A DNA stretch of 58,185 nt from M55B167 sp964406095 (GTDB lineage: Bacteria > Verrucomicrobiota > Kiritimatiellia > RFP12 > UBA1067). Under the pieces are notes generated by a model. That model ran no database searches. It was not told where the DNA came from and saw only the letters and a program-made list of their open reading frames with translations. This document shows positions 1-9,103 of this stretch, in pieces (position 1 is the stretch's first letter; each line of letters starts with the position of its first letter). The DNA is taken from assembly GCA_964406095.1 (NCBI GenBank), contig CAYOQJ010000113.1:1-58185 (forward strand), written 5' to 3'. Made by a program: the position numbers and the translations under genes.

Positions 1-1
1 C

Positions 2-94
2 TTCTTCACCCATTGGGTGAAGCTTATAAAATTAACAAATTCCTTATTAACAATCATTTAACTCAGTTTCTGAATTTCAAATGCCGTAAATAGG
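2..94 (+). repeat. 93-bp inverted repeat, left copy
   Basis: This stretch is identical, as reverse complement, to the last 93 bases of the window. It holds a near-perfect palindrome at 4-22 (CTTCACCCATTGGGTGAAG) and two copies of ATTAACAA. No reading frame through it looks like a gene. Because the same sequence bounds the other end, it is probably an interspersed repeat where assembly stopped, rather than the end of a linear replicon; the genes inside are housekeeping genes. Confidence 0.9.
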
Positions 95-148
95 TTTAAG
101 CGCACCGCCCGGTTGGGGCACGCTGAAAGTTGGAATTTAAGGTGACGG

Positions 149-940
149 TTATGCAGAATAATCCGGCAGCTGCAAGCGCAGTCCGTCATAGGCTGGCTGA
201 ATGTCGGCAGGCAGTTCTCCGGCCAGAGTGGCGTGGTCAATATCATGACAGATATGGGTCAGCAGAGAGCGGCGGGCCCTGATCATACGTAAAACTTCGA
301 CACTGGTGGCGATATCAAAGTGCTGCGGGTGCGGGCGGTAACGTAGACCGTCAAGAACCATCAGGTCAAGGCCCTGAAACAATTCTATGGCCTGTTGTGA
401 AATGCCGAAGCAGTCTGGCACATATCCCATCGAACACTTCGCATGATCTATGCGGTAGCCGGTCATCCGTTTTCCGTGTTCAACTTCAACCGGTGTGAAT
501 TTAAGGTCACCGATTGTGAAAGGAGTTGTGATCTCCCGAAAATCAACCAGCGGTCGATACAACCCTTTCTCCGCAGGGGTTTCTTGGATGTAATGGAAGA
601 CTCGGCGGATTTCAAGCATTGTGACAGGGTCGGCGTAGGCGGGTATGACACCGCCCATCAGGGTGTTGAAACGGCGTATGTCGTCGAAGCCGAGAAAATG
701 ATCGGCATGAGCATGGGTAAAGACAACAGCATTCAGGCGTTCGATTTTATAACGCAGCATCTGTTGTCTGAAATCCGGCGGGGTGTCGATGATAACTGCG
801 GTCGTCGGTGTACTCAGATAGACACTGCTGCGACAGCGGGTGTTGCGCGGATCTGATGAGGTGCAGACACTGCATCGACAGCCGATCATGGGAATTCCGA
901 CAGATGTTCCGGTTCCGGCAAATAAAACTTCCACTGACAT
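149..940 (-). CDS. PhnP-like metallo-beta-lactamase-fold hydrolase
   Basis: This is a 263-residue cytoplasmic metallo-hydrolase of the PhnP (COG1235) type, predicted to cleave phosphodiester bonds such as cyclic nucleotides or cyclic sugar phosphates. The zinc-binding motif THAHADH is at residues 75-81. A Cys cluster (Cys21, Cys23, Cys26) sits where E. coli PhnP carries its structural zinc site, after the GTGTS-GIP motif typical of the family. No C-P lyase genes are nearby, so a role in phosphonate breakdown is not implied; the exact substrate is unknown. The Shine-Dalgarno GGAGGG directly abuts the ATG at 940, whereas a GTG two codons downstream (934) has ideal spacing, so the true start may be 934. 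Confidence 0.85.
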   Translation of the reverse strand: MSVEVLFAGTGTSVGIPMIGCRCSVCTSSDPRNTRCRSSVYLSTPTTAVIIDTPPDFRQQMLRYKIERLNAVVFTHAHADHFLGFDDIRRFNTLMGGVIPAYADPVTMLEIRRVFHYIQETPAEKGLYRPLVDFREITTPFTIGDLKFTPVEVEHGKRMTGYRIDHAKCSMGYVPDCFGISQQAIELFQGLDLMVLDGLRYRPHPQHFDIATSVEVLRMIRARRSLLTHICHDIDHATLAGELPADIQPAYDGLRLQLPDYSA

Positions 941-1096
941 CCCTCCGCCAAAGAGCTCTGCATCTATGCCACATTGAGCACTCCGGCTATGTGCTGTGCG
1001 CTAAAACAGTTGCTTTATGTTGATTTTGCGTTACTCTGACAAACCACAATGATGTTACATTTTTCACAGGTGTGGTAAAAGCCTGAATTCCTTTGG

Positions 1097-1126
1097 TTGC
1101 GAAATTGCTTATGAGCGGTGTATAAT
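1097..1126 (+). promoter_or_regulatory. sigma70-type promoter, unknown exported protein gene
   Basis: TTGCGA (1097-1102), an 18-bp spacer and a perfect TATAAT (1121-1126) lie about 30 bases before the next start codon. The rest of the 941-1157 gap shows no other feature I can support. Confidence 0.5.
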
Positions 1127-1157
1127 GGATGGGCAATGAAAAGGGAGAAGCACGTTT

Positions 1158-1994
1158 ATGGTTAAAAAATTATTGATTCTTAATTTGTGTGTTGCGGGTC
1201 TGAGGGTCTTTGGCGCTGATGAGATACAGCTGACTCTGCTGCCGGCTTACACCACATTCATCAGAGGTGAAGTTGTGGTAGTGCAACTGGAACTGATGAA
1301 TGCTGGACGGGAGTTAATCAAGGTAGGAACGCCGGACGCGAATAGCAGATTTTTTATCGAGGTTTATCATAATAACCGTTACAATCAACTCAAATCCATT
1401 ACTCAGGCTCCCTTTGCAAAAGCCTTTAAACTCAAGCCGGGAGCTAAACATATCTCCAAAATTCAACTCGACAAATGGTTCAATCTGTTGAAAGAGGGGC
1501 GCTATTACGCCCACTTGGTTTTGCTGTGCAACGGTGTGCGGCATGAGTCCACCCGGAAAGTTTTTGATGTTGTGCCCGGTGTACCGATTGCCGAAGGCGT
1601 GCAGATGTTTGTGGAGGAGCAGCAGCTTAAACGTACCTTCAGAGTGGTCAGCTGGAGTCGTTCACAGGCGGAGAGTCTGTTTCTCAGAATCGAGGACGAA
1701 CCGGGTGGTACCGTTTGGGACACCATTGATCTGGGTGCGCAGCTCAAGGGAAGCCAGCCGAAATTCGATATATCCGAGGCGGGAGAGGTCACCGTGGTGC
1801 ATCGTACTTCACAGGATGCCTTACACCGGATTGTGGTTTGGTCGCTGCCCGGAAGTGTTGAGATTGCCGAACGTAATGTGTTGCTTGACCCGGAGGTTTC
1901 GGCATCGCAGAGGGTGCGTTCACTTTATGGTGAGATGGTGGAGGAGGGGCCGGTTGATCCGGATGAGAAAAAATGGTGGCAGTTTTGGAAATAA
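1158..1994 (+). CDS. Unknown exported protein
   Basis: I do not recognise this 278-residue protein. It starts MVKKLLILNLCVAGLRVFGA, a signal-peptide-like stretch ending near Ala20, so it is probably periplasmic. The mature part looks beta-rich, like a small immunoglobulin-like domain followed by a basic region, and ends in a short aromatic tail (EKKWWQFWK). A GGGAGAAG ribosome site precedes the ATG and a TATAAT promoter lies just upstream. tsaD follows after 103 bases on the same strand, but no functional link is evident. Confidence 0.7.
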   Translation: MVKKLLILNLCVAGLRVFGADEIQLTLLPAYTTFIRGEVVVVQLELMNAGRELIKVGTPDANSRFFIEVYHNNRYNQLKSITQAPFAKAFKLKPGAKHISKIQLDKWFNLLKEGRYYAHLVLLCNGVRHESTRKVFDVVPGVPIAEGVQMFVEEQQLKRTFRVVSWSRSQAESLFLRIEDEPGGTVWDTIDLGAQLKGSQPKFDISEAGEVTVVHRTSQDALHRIVVWSLPGSVEIAERNVLLDPEVSASQRVRSLYGEMVEEGPVDPDEKKWWQFWK

Positions 1995-2097
1995 GTCGCA
2001 TTTTGGTAGCTCTGCTACATGGAGAAGATGGTTGTGGTGAACGACACTTGGGAAAGGACGAAGTGTTTGCGTTCAGCAGAGTAGCTGGAGGAGTCAG

Positions 2098-3207
2098 ATG
2101 ACTGTTCTCGGCATTGAAACCTCATGCGATGAAACCGCGGCAGCAGTTGTGTGCGATGGGAGAGAGGTGCTCTCAAATATTGTCTATTCGCAAATCAGTA
2201 TGCATCGACCCTATGGAGGCGTGGTGCCTGAGATCGCTTCACGCAGTCACCTTGAAAAATTACCCGGGGTGATTGTTTCAGCCATGGCCACCGCTTTCGG
2301 GAAGTCTGAAACCGATCCGGTACGGGAAAGCTGGTGGCGTGAGCTGGATGCGGTGGCGGTCACCCGCGGGCCGGGACTGGCCAGTTCACTGATTGTAGGG
2401 TTATCGGCCGCCAAGGGGCTCGCCTGGCGTCTTAACAGACCGTTAATTGGTATCAACCACATTCAGGCGCATATCCACTCGGTATTTCTGAATAAGGGCA
2501 CTGTTGCGTTGACAGATTGCTTTCCACTGCTGGCTATGGTGGTTTCAGGTGGTCACAGTGTTTTGATAGAGATGGATGAACCGTTGGCATATCGGATTAT
2601 AGGACAGACACTGGATGATGCCTCGGGTGAAGCATTTGACAAGGCTGCCAAATTGCTTGGGCTGGGATATCCGGGAGGCCCTGTGATAGACGCTGTCGCC
2701 AGAGAAGCTTCCGGTAGCTGCGCACCTGTTTTCCCAAGGGGAAGAACGCAGGCTGGTAACCCTGCATTGGGTGGGTTGGATGCTGATCTGTGTTTTAGCT
2801 TCAGTGGACTGAAAACCGCTTTAAGACAATATCTCAGAGATAATCCTCCGCAGAGTGATGCAATGGTGGCTGATATCGCGGCTGCCTACCAGGAGGCGGT
2901 GGTTGACGCATTGATCGAACGCTGTGAAACCGCACTCAGCCACAGCTGCTATAAGGTTTTGGCGGTGGGGGGTGGGGTGTCGCTGAACAGCAGACTTCGA
3001 GAGAGATTGACTGTGACAGCCGCCGATGCAGAGGTTGAACTGCTACTGGCTCATCCGCGCTTTTGCGGTGACAATGCAGCAATGATAGCCGGATTGGCTG
3101 GTGCCGGTGGTGGGGTCAAGGGCCCTGCGGCGTTTGCGCTGGATGTGGCACCTTCCCTGGAGGCCGATGTGCACTCTGATTATAGATGTGATATTACGGC
3201 GATTTGA
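2098..3207 (+). CDS. tsaD: tRNA threonylcarbamoyladenosine synthase subunit TsaD
   Basis: TsaD transfers the threonylcarbamoyl group from TC-AMP to A37 of ANN-decoding tRNAs, working with TsaB and TsaE in the cytoplasm. The 369-residue protein opens with the family motif LGIETSCDETAAAVV. It carries the metal-binding HxxxH at His121/His125 (NHIQAHIHSVF) and the ASKH-fold nucleotide motifs VSGGHS and GEAFDK. Length is close to the bacterial norm. The start is supported by GGAGGAG seven bases upstream. TsaB and TsaE are not in this window. Confidence 0.97.
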   Translation: MTVLGIETSCDETAAAVVCDGREVLSNIVYSQISMHRPYGGVVPEIASRSHLEKLPGVIVSAMATAFGKSETDPVRESWWRELDAVAVTRGPGLASSLIVGLSAAKGLAWRLNRPLIGINHIQAHIHSVFLNKGTVALTDCFPLLAMVVSGGHSVLIEMDEPLAYRIIGQTLDDASGEAFDKAAKLLGLGYPGGPVIDAVAREASGSCAPVFPRGRTQAGNPALGGLDADLCFSFSGLKTALRQYLRDNPPQSDAMVADIAAAYQEAVVDALIERCETALSHSCYKVLAVGGGVSLNSRLRERLTVTAADAEVELLLAHPRFCGDNAAMIAGLAGAGGGVKGPAAFALDVAPSLEADVHSDYRCDITAI

Positions 3208-3210
3208 ACC

Positions 3211-3238
3211 TTGCGTAAACGCGCTGTTTTTTTATACA
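3211..3238 (+). promoter_or_regulatory. possible promoter, membrane/TPR gene
   Basis: TTGCGT (3211-3216), a 16-bp spacer and TATACA (3233-3238) follow directly after tsaD. This would give the large downstream gene its own transcript. The match is moderate. Confidence 0.35.
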
Positions 3239-3261
3239 CTAACCATTGAAACAGAGGAGAT

Positions 3262-6200
3262 GTGTCGCCGCCTGCCGGTGCAGGTACTGCTTCACATGGT
3301 TTTCACATCTGGCAGTTGTCATTAACGTTTTGCATGGGGCCGATACTTATGGGATCAAGTGAATTCAAAACTTACGACAAGGAGAGAAAACGCCTAGATG
3401 TGTTAATCTCCGCCGCTTTGGGAATCACTGCGCTGGTGGTTTACCTCCTGACTTTAGCCGATTACGTATTTCCGGGAATATCCGCAAAGTATATGGCGGT
3501 GTTCAGCGGGATCGAGCCCAACACGTTGCCGGTTTATCCGTTGTGGGGCGCAGTAGTCAGTTTGGTCGCCAGAATTCCGCTTTTCTCGCTGGCGGTCAGG
3601 TTGAATCTGCTGAGCGTTATTTTTTCCGTTATCTCCGTGGTGCTGATCTACCGCATAGTATCTTTCCTGATTTACACGACTGTTACCGAGGAGTATTCGG
3701 TTGAGCATGCGGGTCGAGTCTCTGTTTACGGCGGTGTGGTTGCTGCCGTAGCATTGATTTTTGCCGTGCCTAACTGGCAGGCGGCCACACAACTGAGAGT
3801 TGAAAGTTTTAACCTGATGCTGGCTTTGCTGCTGGCCTTTTTGCTGGTGCAGTATGCGTTGCGGAGGTGGCTCTGGTTGCTGGCACTTTTTGCTTTTCTC
3901 GGCGGTGTGGCAATTGTACAAAGCGCCTTTTTTATCCCGGCGCTGCCTATTTTCCTGTTGTTGCTAATCTATGTTCTCTATAAGGACGGCACACTCAAAC
4001 TGACTCGTGTGGCCTGGATGGGTCTGTTTGCTCTGGCCGGTCTTGCACTCTATTTCTTCTTTGCGCGTTACTTTTTTTATAACAACGATGTGGAGTTGAT
4101 GGGCTACAGTTCTATTATGGAGCTGCTGGTGCGTGTATGGCGTTTTCAACTCGGTGAGTTACGCACTACATTGATGCGTTCCGGGTGGGTGATTCTGATG
4201 GTGACCGGAGTTATGCCCTGGGTGGCGGCTCTCTTTGCAAGTGGGCGGGCACTCAATAATGAGCGCTCCTGGAGTCAGTACCTGCTGCACTTCACATTGA
4301 CTGTCTTTCTAGTGATCAATATAACGAATACTCCCGTCTCACCTTGGGGAATGCTACGTTCCACAGGTGCTCTGCCCGTCTTCGCTTACGCAATGACAGC
4401 CATGGTGGCCGGTTACCTGGTGGCCTATTACTATCTGCTGATGAAGGTTAAATGTGAAAGTCGAAAAACGGTGACACACGCCGCCACCAAACGCGCTGGT
4501 GACTGGTTCGGCATGCTTCTGACCTATCCGGTTGTCGTGATTGTATTTCTTTGTGCCATTGTTAATCTATTTGAGTGTAAGCCCGGCAGGGGTCGTTTTG
4601 CCGACCGCTTTGCGGCGGAGATTTTGCAGCGTTTGGGAGAGCGCACCTGGTTTGTCACGGATGGCACATTGGATGAACATCTGAAAATTATGGCCGATGA
4701 GCAGGGACGGGAACTTAATCTCATCGCGCTGCAGAAAGACCTGGACGCTTATTATTTGCGCTCAATGGAGCGACTTATCGAGGAGAAAAAACTTTTCGAG
4801 GGAGCCGAACTGATTAGCATGAAAAGCACGCTCAGGTTGGGCATTCTGCCCTTTGTGCAGGACTGGTTTTCCATCGACAACGATATTGCCGCTAAGGCCG
4901 CAGTTTTCGGGGTTCCGGATTTTTGGTACTCGGCTGATCTTGTACCGGTGCCGGAATATCTATTTTTCGCGGGATGTCGGGATATCAAAGTCTTTGAAGA
5001 CAAACCGCTTGCGCAAGAGTATAATGCCTTTTGGGACGAAATGCTGAAAATACTTCCCGAAAGTAGCGGGAATAACACCGACAAAGCCACCGAAATAGCG
5101 CGAAATCTCCGGCGTCATATGGGATTTGTGGCCAATAACCTGGGCGTCATGCTTGAGGATCTGGGTCACGATGAAGAGGCCTTTGATATCTATACCCGCA
5201 TTCACAACGAGATTGACCCGCAGAATGTTTCCGCCATGATCAATCGTTTCGAAATGGCGCGCCGCGGTGTTGAGAGCGCAGATCCCTATCGCAATGTCAT
5301 TGAAAGGGAACTCAAAGAGTTTATTTCCGGAATGCGTCATCGCTACCCGCTCTGGTCTCTTTCACGTTATTACGGCTATGTAAGGTCGCCCCAGATATTC
5401 GCCCGTCTGGGCTACGGATGGGCACTTTCCGGACAGAGTCGTGCCGCATTGGCTGGTGTCAATCGTGCAATCAACCTGCTGCCGGAAAGCGATCGCGTCG
5501 CGAATCTTTCCTCGCTTGCAGCTATCTATGCTATGACCGAACAGACCGAGGAATCGGCCGATGTCTACAATGAAATCATCCGATCCGATCCCGACAATCG
5601 CACTGCTTTAATCGGTTTGGGACGACTGGCCGTACAGGAGGGCTCCTTTAATCAGGCTGGCAAATGGTTTGAGAAAGCGGCCCGGGTGGCCGATAGTCAG
5701 GGCCAGAGCGGTTTGGAATGGGCCTTTGTGCATCTGATGAACAACGATCTGCCTCAGGCGCGGCTGGCTTTGCAGCAGACCACCGATCTGCAACCTAAGA
5801 ATCTGAATGCTTGGGCTCTGTTGGCCCATTTGCAACTGCAGAACGGTGAAATCGAAGAGGTGGAAACACTCGTTATTCCCAAGATGGAAAAGGTGGCTGA
5901 AACAATTGATAATTACTATGTTCAGCTGACTAAGGCGATGATGAATATGAAAAAAGCCGAAAAGGATCAGCGCCCGGAACGCTATCTGCGAGTGGCCCGT
6001 GAAGGATTCATACGTACGGCCAAATTAAATCAGTCGGCTCTCTACCTTAATGATGTTATTCTTGATCTGGATATACAGCTTAATGATCAGGAATCAGCCT
6101 TGCTACATGCACGTCAGGTACTGCGTAAAAACCGTCGTAATGCCTTGGCGAATTATGTGATGGGATCGCTGCGTCTGCGCGAAGGTTCTTACGGCGAGGC

Positions 6201-6603
6201 AGAAGATTTTTTGCGTCGTTCGGTTGCCGCCAAACCGATATATGCCGCGCTGAATGACCTGGCGGAGGCTCTCAGGCGCATCAAAAAACTGAGCGACGCT
6301 GAAAAATTTGCCCGTGACGCCGTAAAAATGAATCCCGATCAGTATATCGGCTGGGAGACATTGGCTTCAATTCTGGTTGAGGCCGATAAAAATCTGGAAG
6401 AGGCTGAGTCCGCAGTACGAAAAGCGGTTGCGATTAACAAAGAGGATTTACGCGTTCAGATCACCTTGGCAAGGGTATTGATCAAGAAAGGTGATGTCGA
6501 GATAGCACGGGAGGTGATCCGTAAAATCAAAAGCCGTCAGCAGGAGCTGATGCCGTTTGAACGTGAAGAGCTGGATAAAATCGCTCAGGATGCTTCCAAA
6601 TAA
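3262..6603 (+). CDS. Large membrane protein with DUF2723-like N-terminus and TPR C-terminus
   Basis: The first ~420 residues hold about ten hydrophobic segments and resemble DUF2723 / protein-O-mannosyltransferase-like membrane proteins: an extracytoplasmic loop with the PVYPLWG motif precedes helix-rich segments. From about residue 600 to the end there are repeated TPR-like helix pairs. Such proteins are thought to act in cell-surface glycosylation or envelope assembly, but the substrate is not known. The start is uncertain: the frame opens with GTG at 3262, and ATGs at 3334 and 3349 are in frame. The ATG at 3349 (MGSSEFKTYDKERKR) gives a conventional short charged N-terminus of a polytopic protein and is my preference. 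No convincing ribosome site decides it. Confidence 0.75.
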   Translation: MSPPAGAGTASHGFHIWQLSLTFCMGPILMGSSEFKTYDKERKRLDVLISAALGITALVVYLLTLADYVFPGISAKYMAVFSGIEPNTLPVYPLWGAVVSLVARIPLFSLAVRLNLLSVIFSVISVVLIYRIVSFLIYTTVTEEYSVEHAGRVSVYGGVVAAVALIFAVPNWQAATQLRVESFNLMLALLLAFLLVQYALRRWLWLLALFAFLGGVAIVQSAFFIPALPIFLLLLIYVLYKDGTLKLTRVAWMGLFALAGLALYFFFARYFFYNNDVELMGYSSIMELLVRVWRFQLGELRTTLMRSGWVILMVTGVMPWVAALFASGRALNNERSWSQYLLHFTLTVFLVINITNTPVSPWGMLRSTGALPVFAYAMTAMVAGYLVAYYYLLMKVKCESRKTVTHAATKRAGDWFGMLLTYPVVVIVFLCAIVNLFECKPGRGRFADRFAAEILQRLGERTWFVTDGTLDEHLKIMADEQGRELNLIALQKDLDAYYLRSMERLIEEKKLFEGAELISMKSTLRLGILPFVQDWFSIDNDIAAKAAVFGVPDFWYSADLVPVPEYLFFAGCRDIKVFEDKPLAQEYNAFWDEMLKILPESSGNNTDKATEIARNLRRHMGFVANNLGVMLEDLGHDEEAFDIYTRIHNEIDPQNVSAMINRFEMARRGVESADPYRNVIERELKEFISGMRHRYPLWSLSRYYGYVRSPQIFARLGYGWALSGQSRAALAGVNRAINLLPESDRVANLSSLAAIYAMTEQTEESADVYNEIIRSDPDNRTALIGLGRLAVQEGSFNQAGKWFEKAARVADSQGQSGLEWAFVHLMNNDLPQARLALQQTTDLQPKNLNAWALLAHLQLQNGEIEEVETLVIPKMEKVAETIDNYYVQLTKAMMNMKKAEKDQRPERYLRVAREGFIRTAKLNQSALYLNDVILDLDIQLNDQESALLHARQVLRKNRRNALANYVMGSLRLREGSYGEAEDFLRRSVAAKPIYAALNDLAEALRRIKKLSDAEKFARDAVKMNPDQYIGWETLASILVEADKNLEEAESAVRKAVAINKEDLRVQITLARVLIKKGDVEIAREVIRKIKSRQQELMPFEREELDKIAQDASK

Positions 6604-6674
6604 AAATTCTAAAGTTGAAAAATGCGATTGCAGGTTAATTTCACTGTAACACAAAAGATGGAAAGGAAATAAAA

Positions 6675-6998
6675 ATGGCTAATGGAGTCATCGATTTAGA
6701 TATGAGTAACTTTGAGCAAACAATTGCTGAGGGTGTGGTGCTGGTCGATTTCTGGGCACCCTGGTGCGGTCCTTGCAAAATGCAGACACCTATTCTTGAA
6801 AATCAGGTTGTCGGTGCTGTTGAAGGTAAGGCGGTGATTGCCAAGCTGAATGTTGATGACAACCGAGATCTGGCCGTTAAATACAGTGTCAGAAGTATTC
6901 CGGCCATTTTTATCTTCAAGAACGGGGAGATTGTTAAACAGTTGACCGGCCTTCAGAAGGGGGCTGATCTGATCGCCGCCATCGAAGAGCTACTCTAG
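6675..6998 (+). CDS. trxA: Thioredoxin
   Basis: A 107-residue standard thioredoxin, the cytoplasmic dithiol-disulfide reductant. The active site is WCGPC with Cys31 and Cys34, the buried Asp25 is present, and the cis-proline loop (RSIPA) lies near residue 75. Length is the normal one. A GGAAAGG ribosome site lies nine bases before the ATG. It follows the TPR membrane gene by 71 bases on the same strand. Confidence 0.96.
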   Translation: MANGVIDLDMSNFEQTIAEGVVLVDFWAPWCGPCKMQTPILENQVVGAVEGKAVIAKLNVDDNRDLAVKYSVRSIPAIFIFKNGEIVKQLTGLQKGADLIAAIEELL

Positions 6999-7152
6999 CA
7001 GTTTGTCGGACTTTAAAGCTTTTTCAATTGTTGCTTGAAAAATGTGGGCGGAGGTTATCGCCACTCCGGTGACTTTCATTACGCGGATAATTCTTAAAAG
7101 ATCGGAACAAATCCAAAGCCAAGAGTTTTTTTGCAATTAACAGGAGTGAGAC

Positions 7153-7182
7153 TTGACAAATGCCCCCGGTTTTCGATATATT
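7153..7182 (+). promoter_or_regulatory. sigma70-type promoter of rplU-rpmA
   Basis: A consensus TTGACA (7153-7158), an 18-bp spacer and TATATT (7177-7182) precede rplU, leaving a leader of about 60 nucleotides. This is one of the strongest promoter matches in the window, as expected for ribosomal protein genes. The leader may carry regulation but I see no certain structure in it. Confidence 0.75.
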
Positions 7183-7251
7183 GCGATCTTTGTACGTGCT
7201 GGCCCTTGGAAGGTCGGATGTAACGAATTTATTTGGTGAGGTGGAAAACAG

Positions 7252-7566
7252 ATGGAAGCGTATGCTGTTCTAAAAACCGGTGGCAAGCAATATCGGGTTA
7301 CACCGGGTGCGACATTCGAGGTTGAGCGTCTGGAGGTTGAGGCCGGTCAGGATGTTGAAATGAGTGAAGTTATGGCCCTCTCGGATGGCACCGAGCTGAA
7401 GATCGGCATGCCCTATGTGGAGGGCGCCAAAGTCGTACTGAGCGTAGTTGGTCATAAACGCGGTAAAAAAGTTGTGAGTTTTAAAAAGAAACGTCGCAAA
7501 GGTTATACCCGCAAACAGGGACATCGTCAGGAGCTGACGGTCGTAAGCGTCAAGTCGATAGCGTAG
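7252..7566 (+). CDS. rplU: Ribosomal protein bL21
   Basis: A 104-residue bL21 of the large ribosomal subunit. It has the family start MEAYAVLKTGGKQYRV and the basic, 23S-binding C-terminal region (VSFKKKRRKGYTRKQGHRQ). It is first in the conserved rplU-rpmA-obg order. GGTGAGGTGG lies upstream of the ATG. Confidence 0.98.
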   Translation: MEAYAVLKTGGKQYRVTPGATFEVERLEVEAGQDVEMSEVMALSDGTELKIGMPYVEGAKVVLSVVGHKRGKKVVSFKKKRRKGYTRKQGHRQELTVVSVKSIA

Positions 7567-7612
7567 ATTAGTGCTGTTCCGGCTTATTTTACACGAGGAA
7601 GGAAGTTGACTT

Positions 7613-7879
7613 ATGGCATCAAGTTCAGGTAGGAATGGTCGCGACAGTAACGCCAAACGGCTTGGCGTGAAGCGTTATGACGGCCAGACGGTGAATGCCG
7701 GCACAATTATCATCCGCCAGCGCGGTACCAGGGTGCATCCGGGGGACAATGTTGGATGCGGACGCGATTATACATTGTTTGCCCTGACCGACGGAACAGT
7801 CAAGTTTCAGAAAAATGGCAAAGTCGTCAGTATTCAACCGGTGGTCGAGGCCGTGCAGGCCGCAACCGCCGAAGCATGA
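7613..7879 (+). CDS. rpmA: Ribosomal protein bL27, short N-terminal arm
   Basis: An 88-residue bL27. The core motifs RNGRDSNAKRLGVKRYDGQ and RQRGTRVHPGDNVGCGRDYTLFA are unmistakable. Most bacterial bL27 begin MAHKKxGGSxRNGRDS; here the start is MASSSGRNGRDS, about four residues shorter and without the HKK segment that points to the peptidyl-transferase centre. An in-frame TGA two codons upstream of the ATG excludes a longer form. AGGAAGGAAG provides the ribosome site. It sits 46 bases after rplU and 37 bases before obg. Confidence 0.96.
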   Translation: MASSSGRNGRDSNAKRLGVKRYDGQTVNAGTIIIRQRGTRVHPGDNVGCGRDYTLFALTDGTVKFQKNGKVVSIQPVVEAVQAATAEA

Positions 7880-7916
7880 GTGACGGTCGACTTTTCGGTA
7901 AAGCTGAACTGCGTAA

Positions 7917-9074
7917 GTGAAAACCAGAAAGTTTATTGATCATGTTGTCGTGCATGCCCGTGCAGGTCGCGGCGGTGACGGCAGCGGCAGTTTCAGGCGT
8001 GAAGCCTTTGCTCCCCTTGGTGGGCCGGATGGCGGAGACGGCGGCAGAGGCGGACATGTAATTTTCAGGGGGAGTCATGATATGGACTCCCTGACAGCTC
8101 TCTATTTCGCCCCCCAATTATTCGCTGAGCATGGAGTTCCCGGCAGCGGACGCAAGATGCATGGACGCAACGGCGAGGATCTTGTGGTGCCTGTACCTCG
8201 TGGAACCGAAATTTTCAATGCCGAAACCGGCGAACTGATGGCGGATATTACTTTGGATGGGCAGTCAGTGCTGATAGCACGAGGCGGCGGGGGCGGACTC
8301 GGAAATGTCCATTTCAAGAGTTCAACCCATCAGGCTCCGACAGAGCATACTCCCGGTGCGACAGGAGATGAGTTCCGTTTGCGGCTGGAACTGAAAATTA
8401 TCGCTGACGCCGGTCTGATCGGTTTCCCCAACGCCGGCAAATCATCGTTGCTCCGAGCAGTCAGCAAAGCTCACCCTCAGGTTGCCGGTTATCCCTTCAC
8501 AACGCTGAATCCAATTGTAGGTACCGTCGAATATGATGATTTTTCGCGCCTCAGTGTCGCTGATATCCCCGGTATAATTGAGGGTGCCAGTAGCGGTGTT
8601 GGACTCGGGCTACGTTTTTTGAAGCATATTTCACGTTCCAGACTGTTGGTATATGTTGTTGATATGGCTGGTGTTGATAATCGCGAACCATGGTCGGATT
8701 ACAACACGCTCTGCCGTGAAATATCTCAGTATGATGTTACGATGCTTGAGCGACCCTCGCTGGTACTGGCGAATAAAATGGATCTACCGTCGGCGCGGGA
8801 CAATCTTGAGCACTTTATTCAGGAAACCGGTGTCAATCCGCTCTGCCTCAGTACACTTGAACCTGCCAGCAGGGGAGTCAGCGAATTCAAAGCAACGCTC
8901 AAGGATATCCTTAATCCGCGTCCGCGCGGAAGCTGGGAGGCGGATGCTTCAACCACAGAGACTCAGATCAATGGGTTTTGTGCCACCGCACAGCAGAGCA
9001 ATACAGCTGTTTGCATTACAAAGGAAGCTCTGCGAAAGGCTCCGTTTTTGGAGCTGCCTAACGCCAGGAATTGA
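7917..9074 (+). CDS. obg: Obg family GTPase
   Basis: Obg/CgtA is a ribosome-associated GTPase for 50S assembly and stress response. The glycine-rich Obg fold covers residues 1-158 with its GRGGDGSGS and GGPDGGDGGRGG runs. The G domain follows: P-loop GFPNAGKS 169-176, DIPG 216-219, NKMD 286-289. The remaining tail to residue 385 is low-complexity and not an evident OCT domain. The start codon is GTG at 7917. It is third in the rplU-rpmA-obg operon. Confidence 0.96.
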   Translation: MKTRKFIDHVVVHARAGRGGDGSGSFRREAFAPLGGPDGGDGGRGGHVIFRGSHDMDSLTALYFAPQLFAEHGVPGSGRKMHGRNGEDLVVPVPRGTEIFNAETGELMADITLDGQSVLIARGGGGGLGNVHFKSSTHQAPTEHTPGATGDEFRLRLELKIIADAGLIGFPNAGKSSLLRAVSKAHPQVAGYPFTTLNPIVGTVEYDDFSRLSVADIPGIIEGASSGVGLGLRFLKHISRSRLLVYVVDMAGVDNREPWSDYNTLCREISQYDVTMLERPSLVLANKMDLPSARDNLEHFIQETGVNPLCLSTLEPASRGVSEFKATLKDILNPRPRGSWEADASTTETQINGFCATAQQSNTAVCITKEALRKAPFLELPNARN

Positions 9075-9103
9075 CTGGTGGGTGACGCTCAAATTTTATC
9101 AGC

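Noticed and set aside
149..940. Assigning the PhnP-like gene to a phosphonate (C-P lyase) operon
   Set aside because: No phn genes are nearby and the fold is shared by other phosphodiesterases.
3260..3325. ATG at 3260 starting a short frame (MCRRLPVQV...)
   Set aside because: The frame stops after about 22 codons and lies inside the leader of the membrane/TPR gene; the neighbouring frame is the gene.
7020..7042. TTTTTCAA / TTGAAAAA hairpin after trxA as a terminator
   Set aside because: Weak AT-rich stem with no T-run after it.
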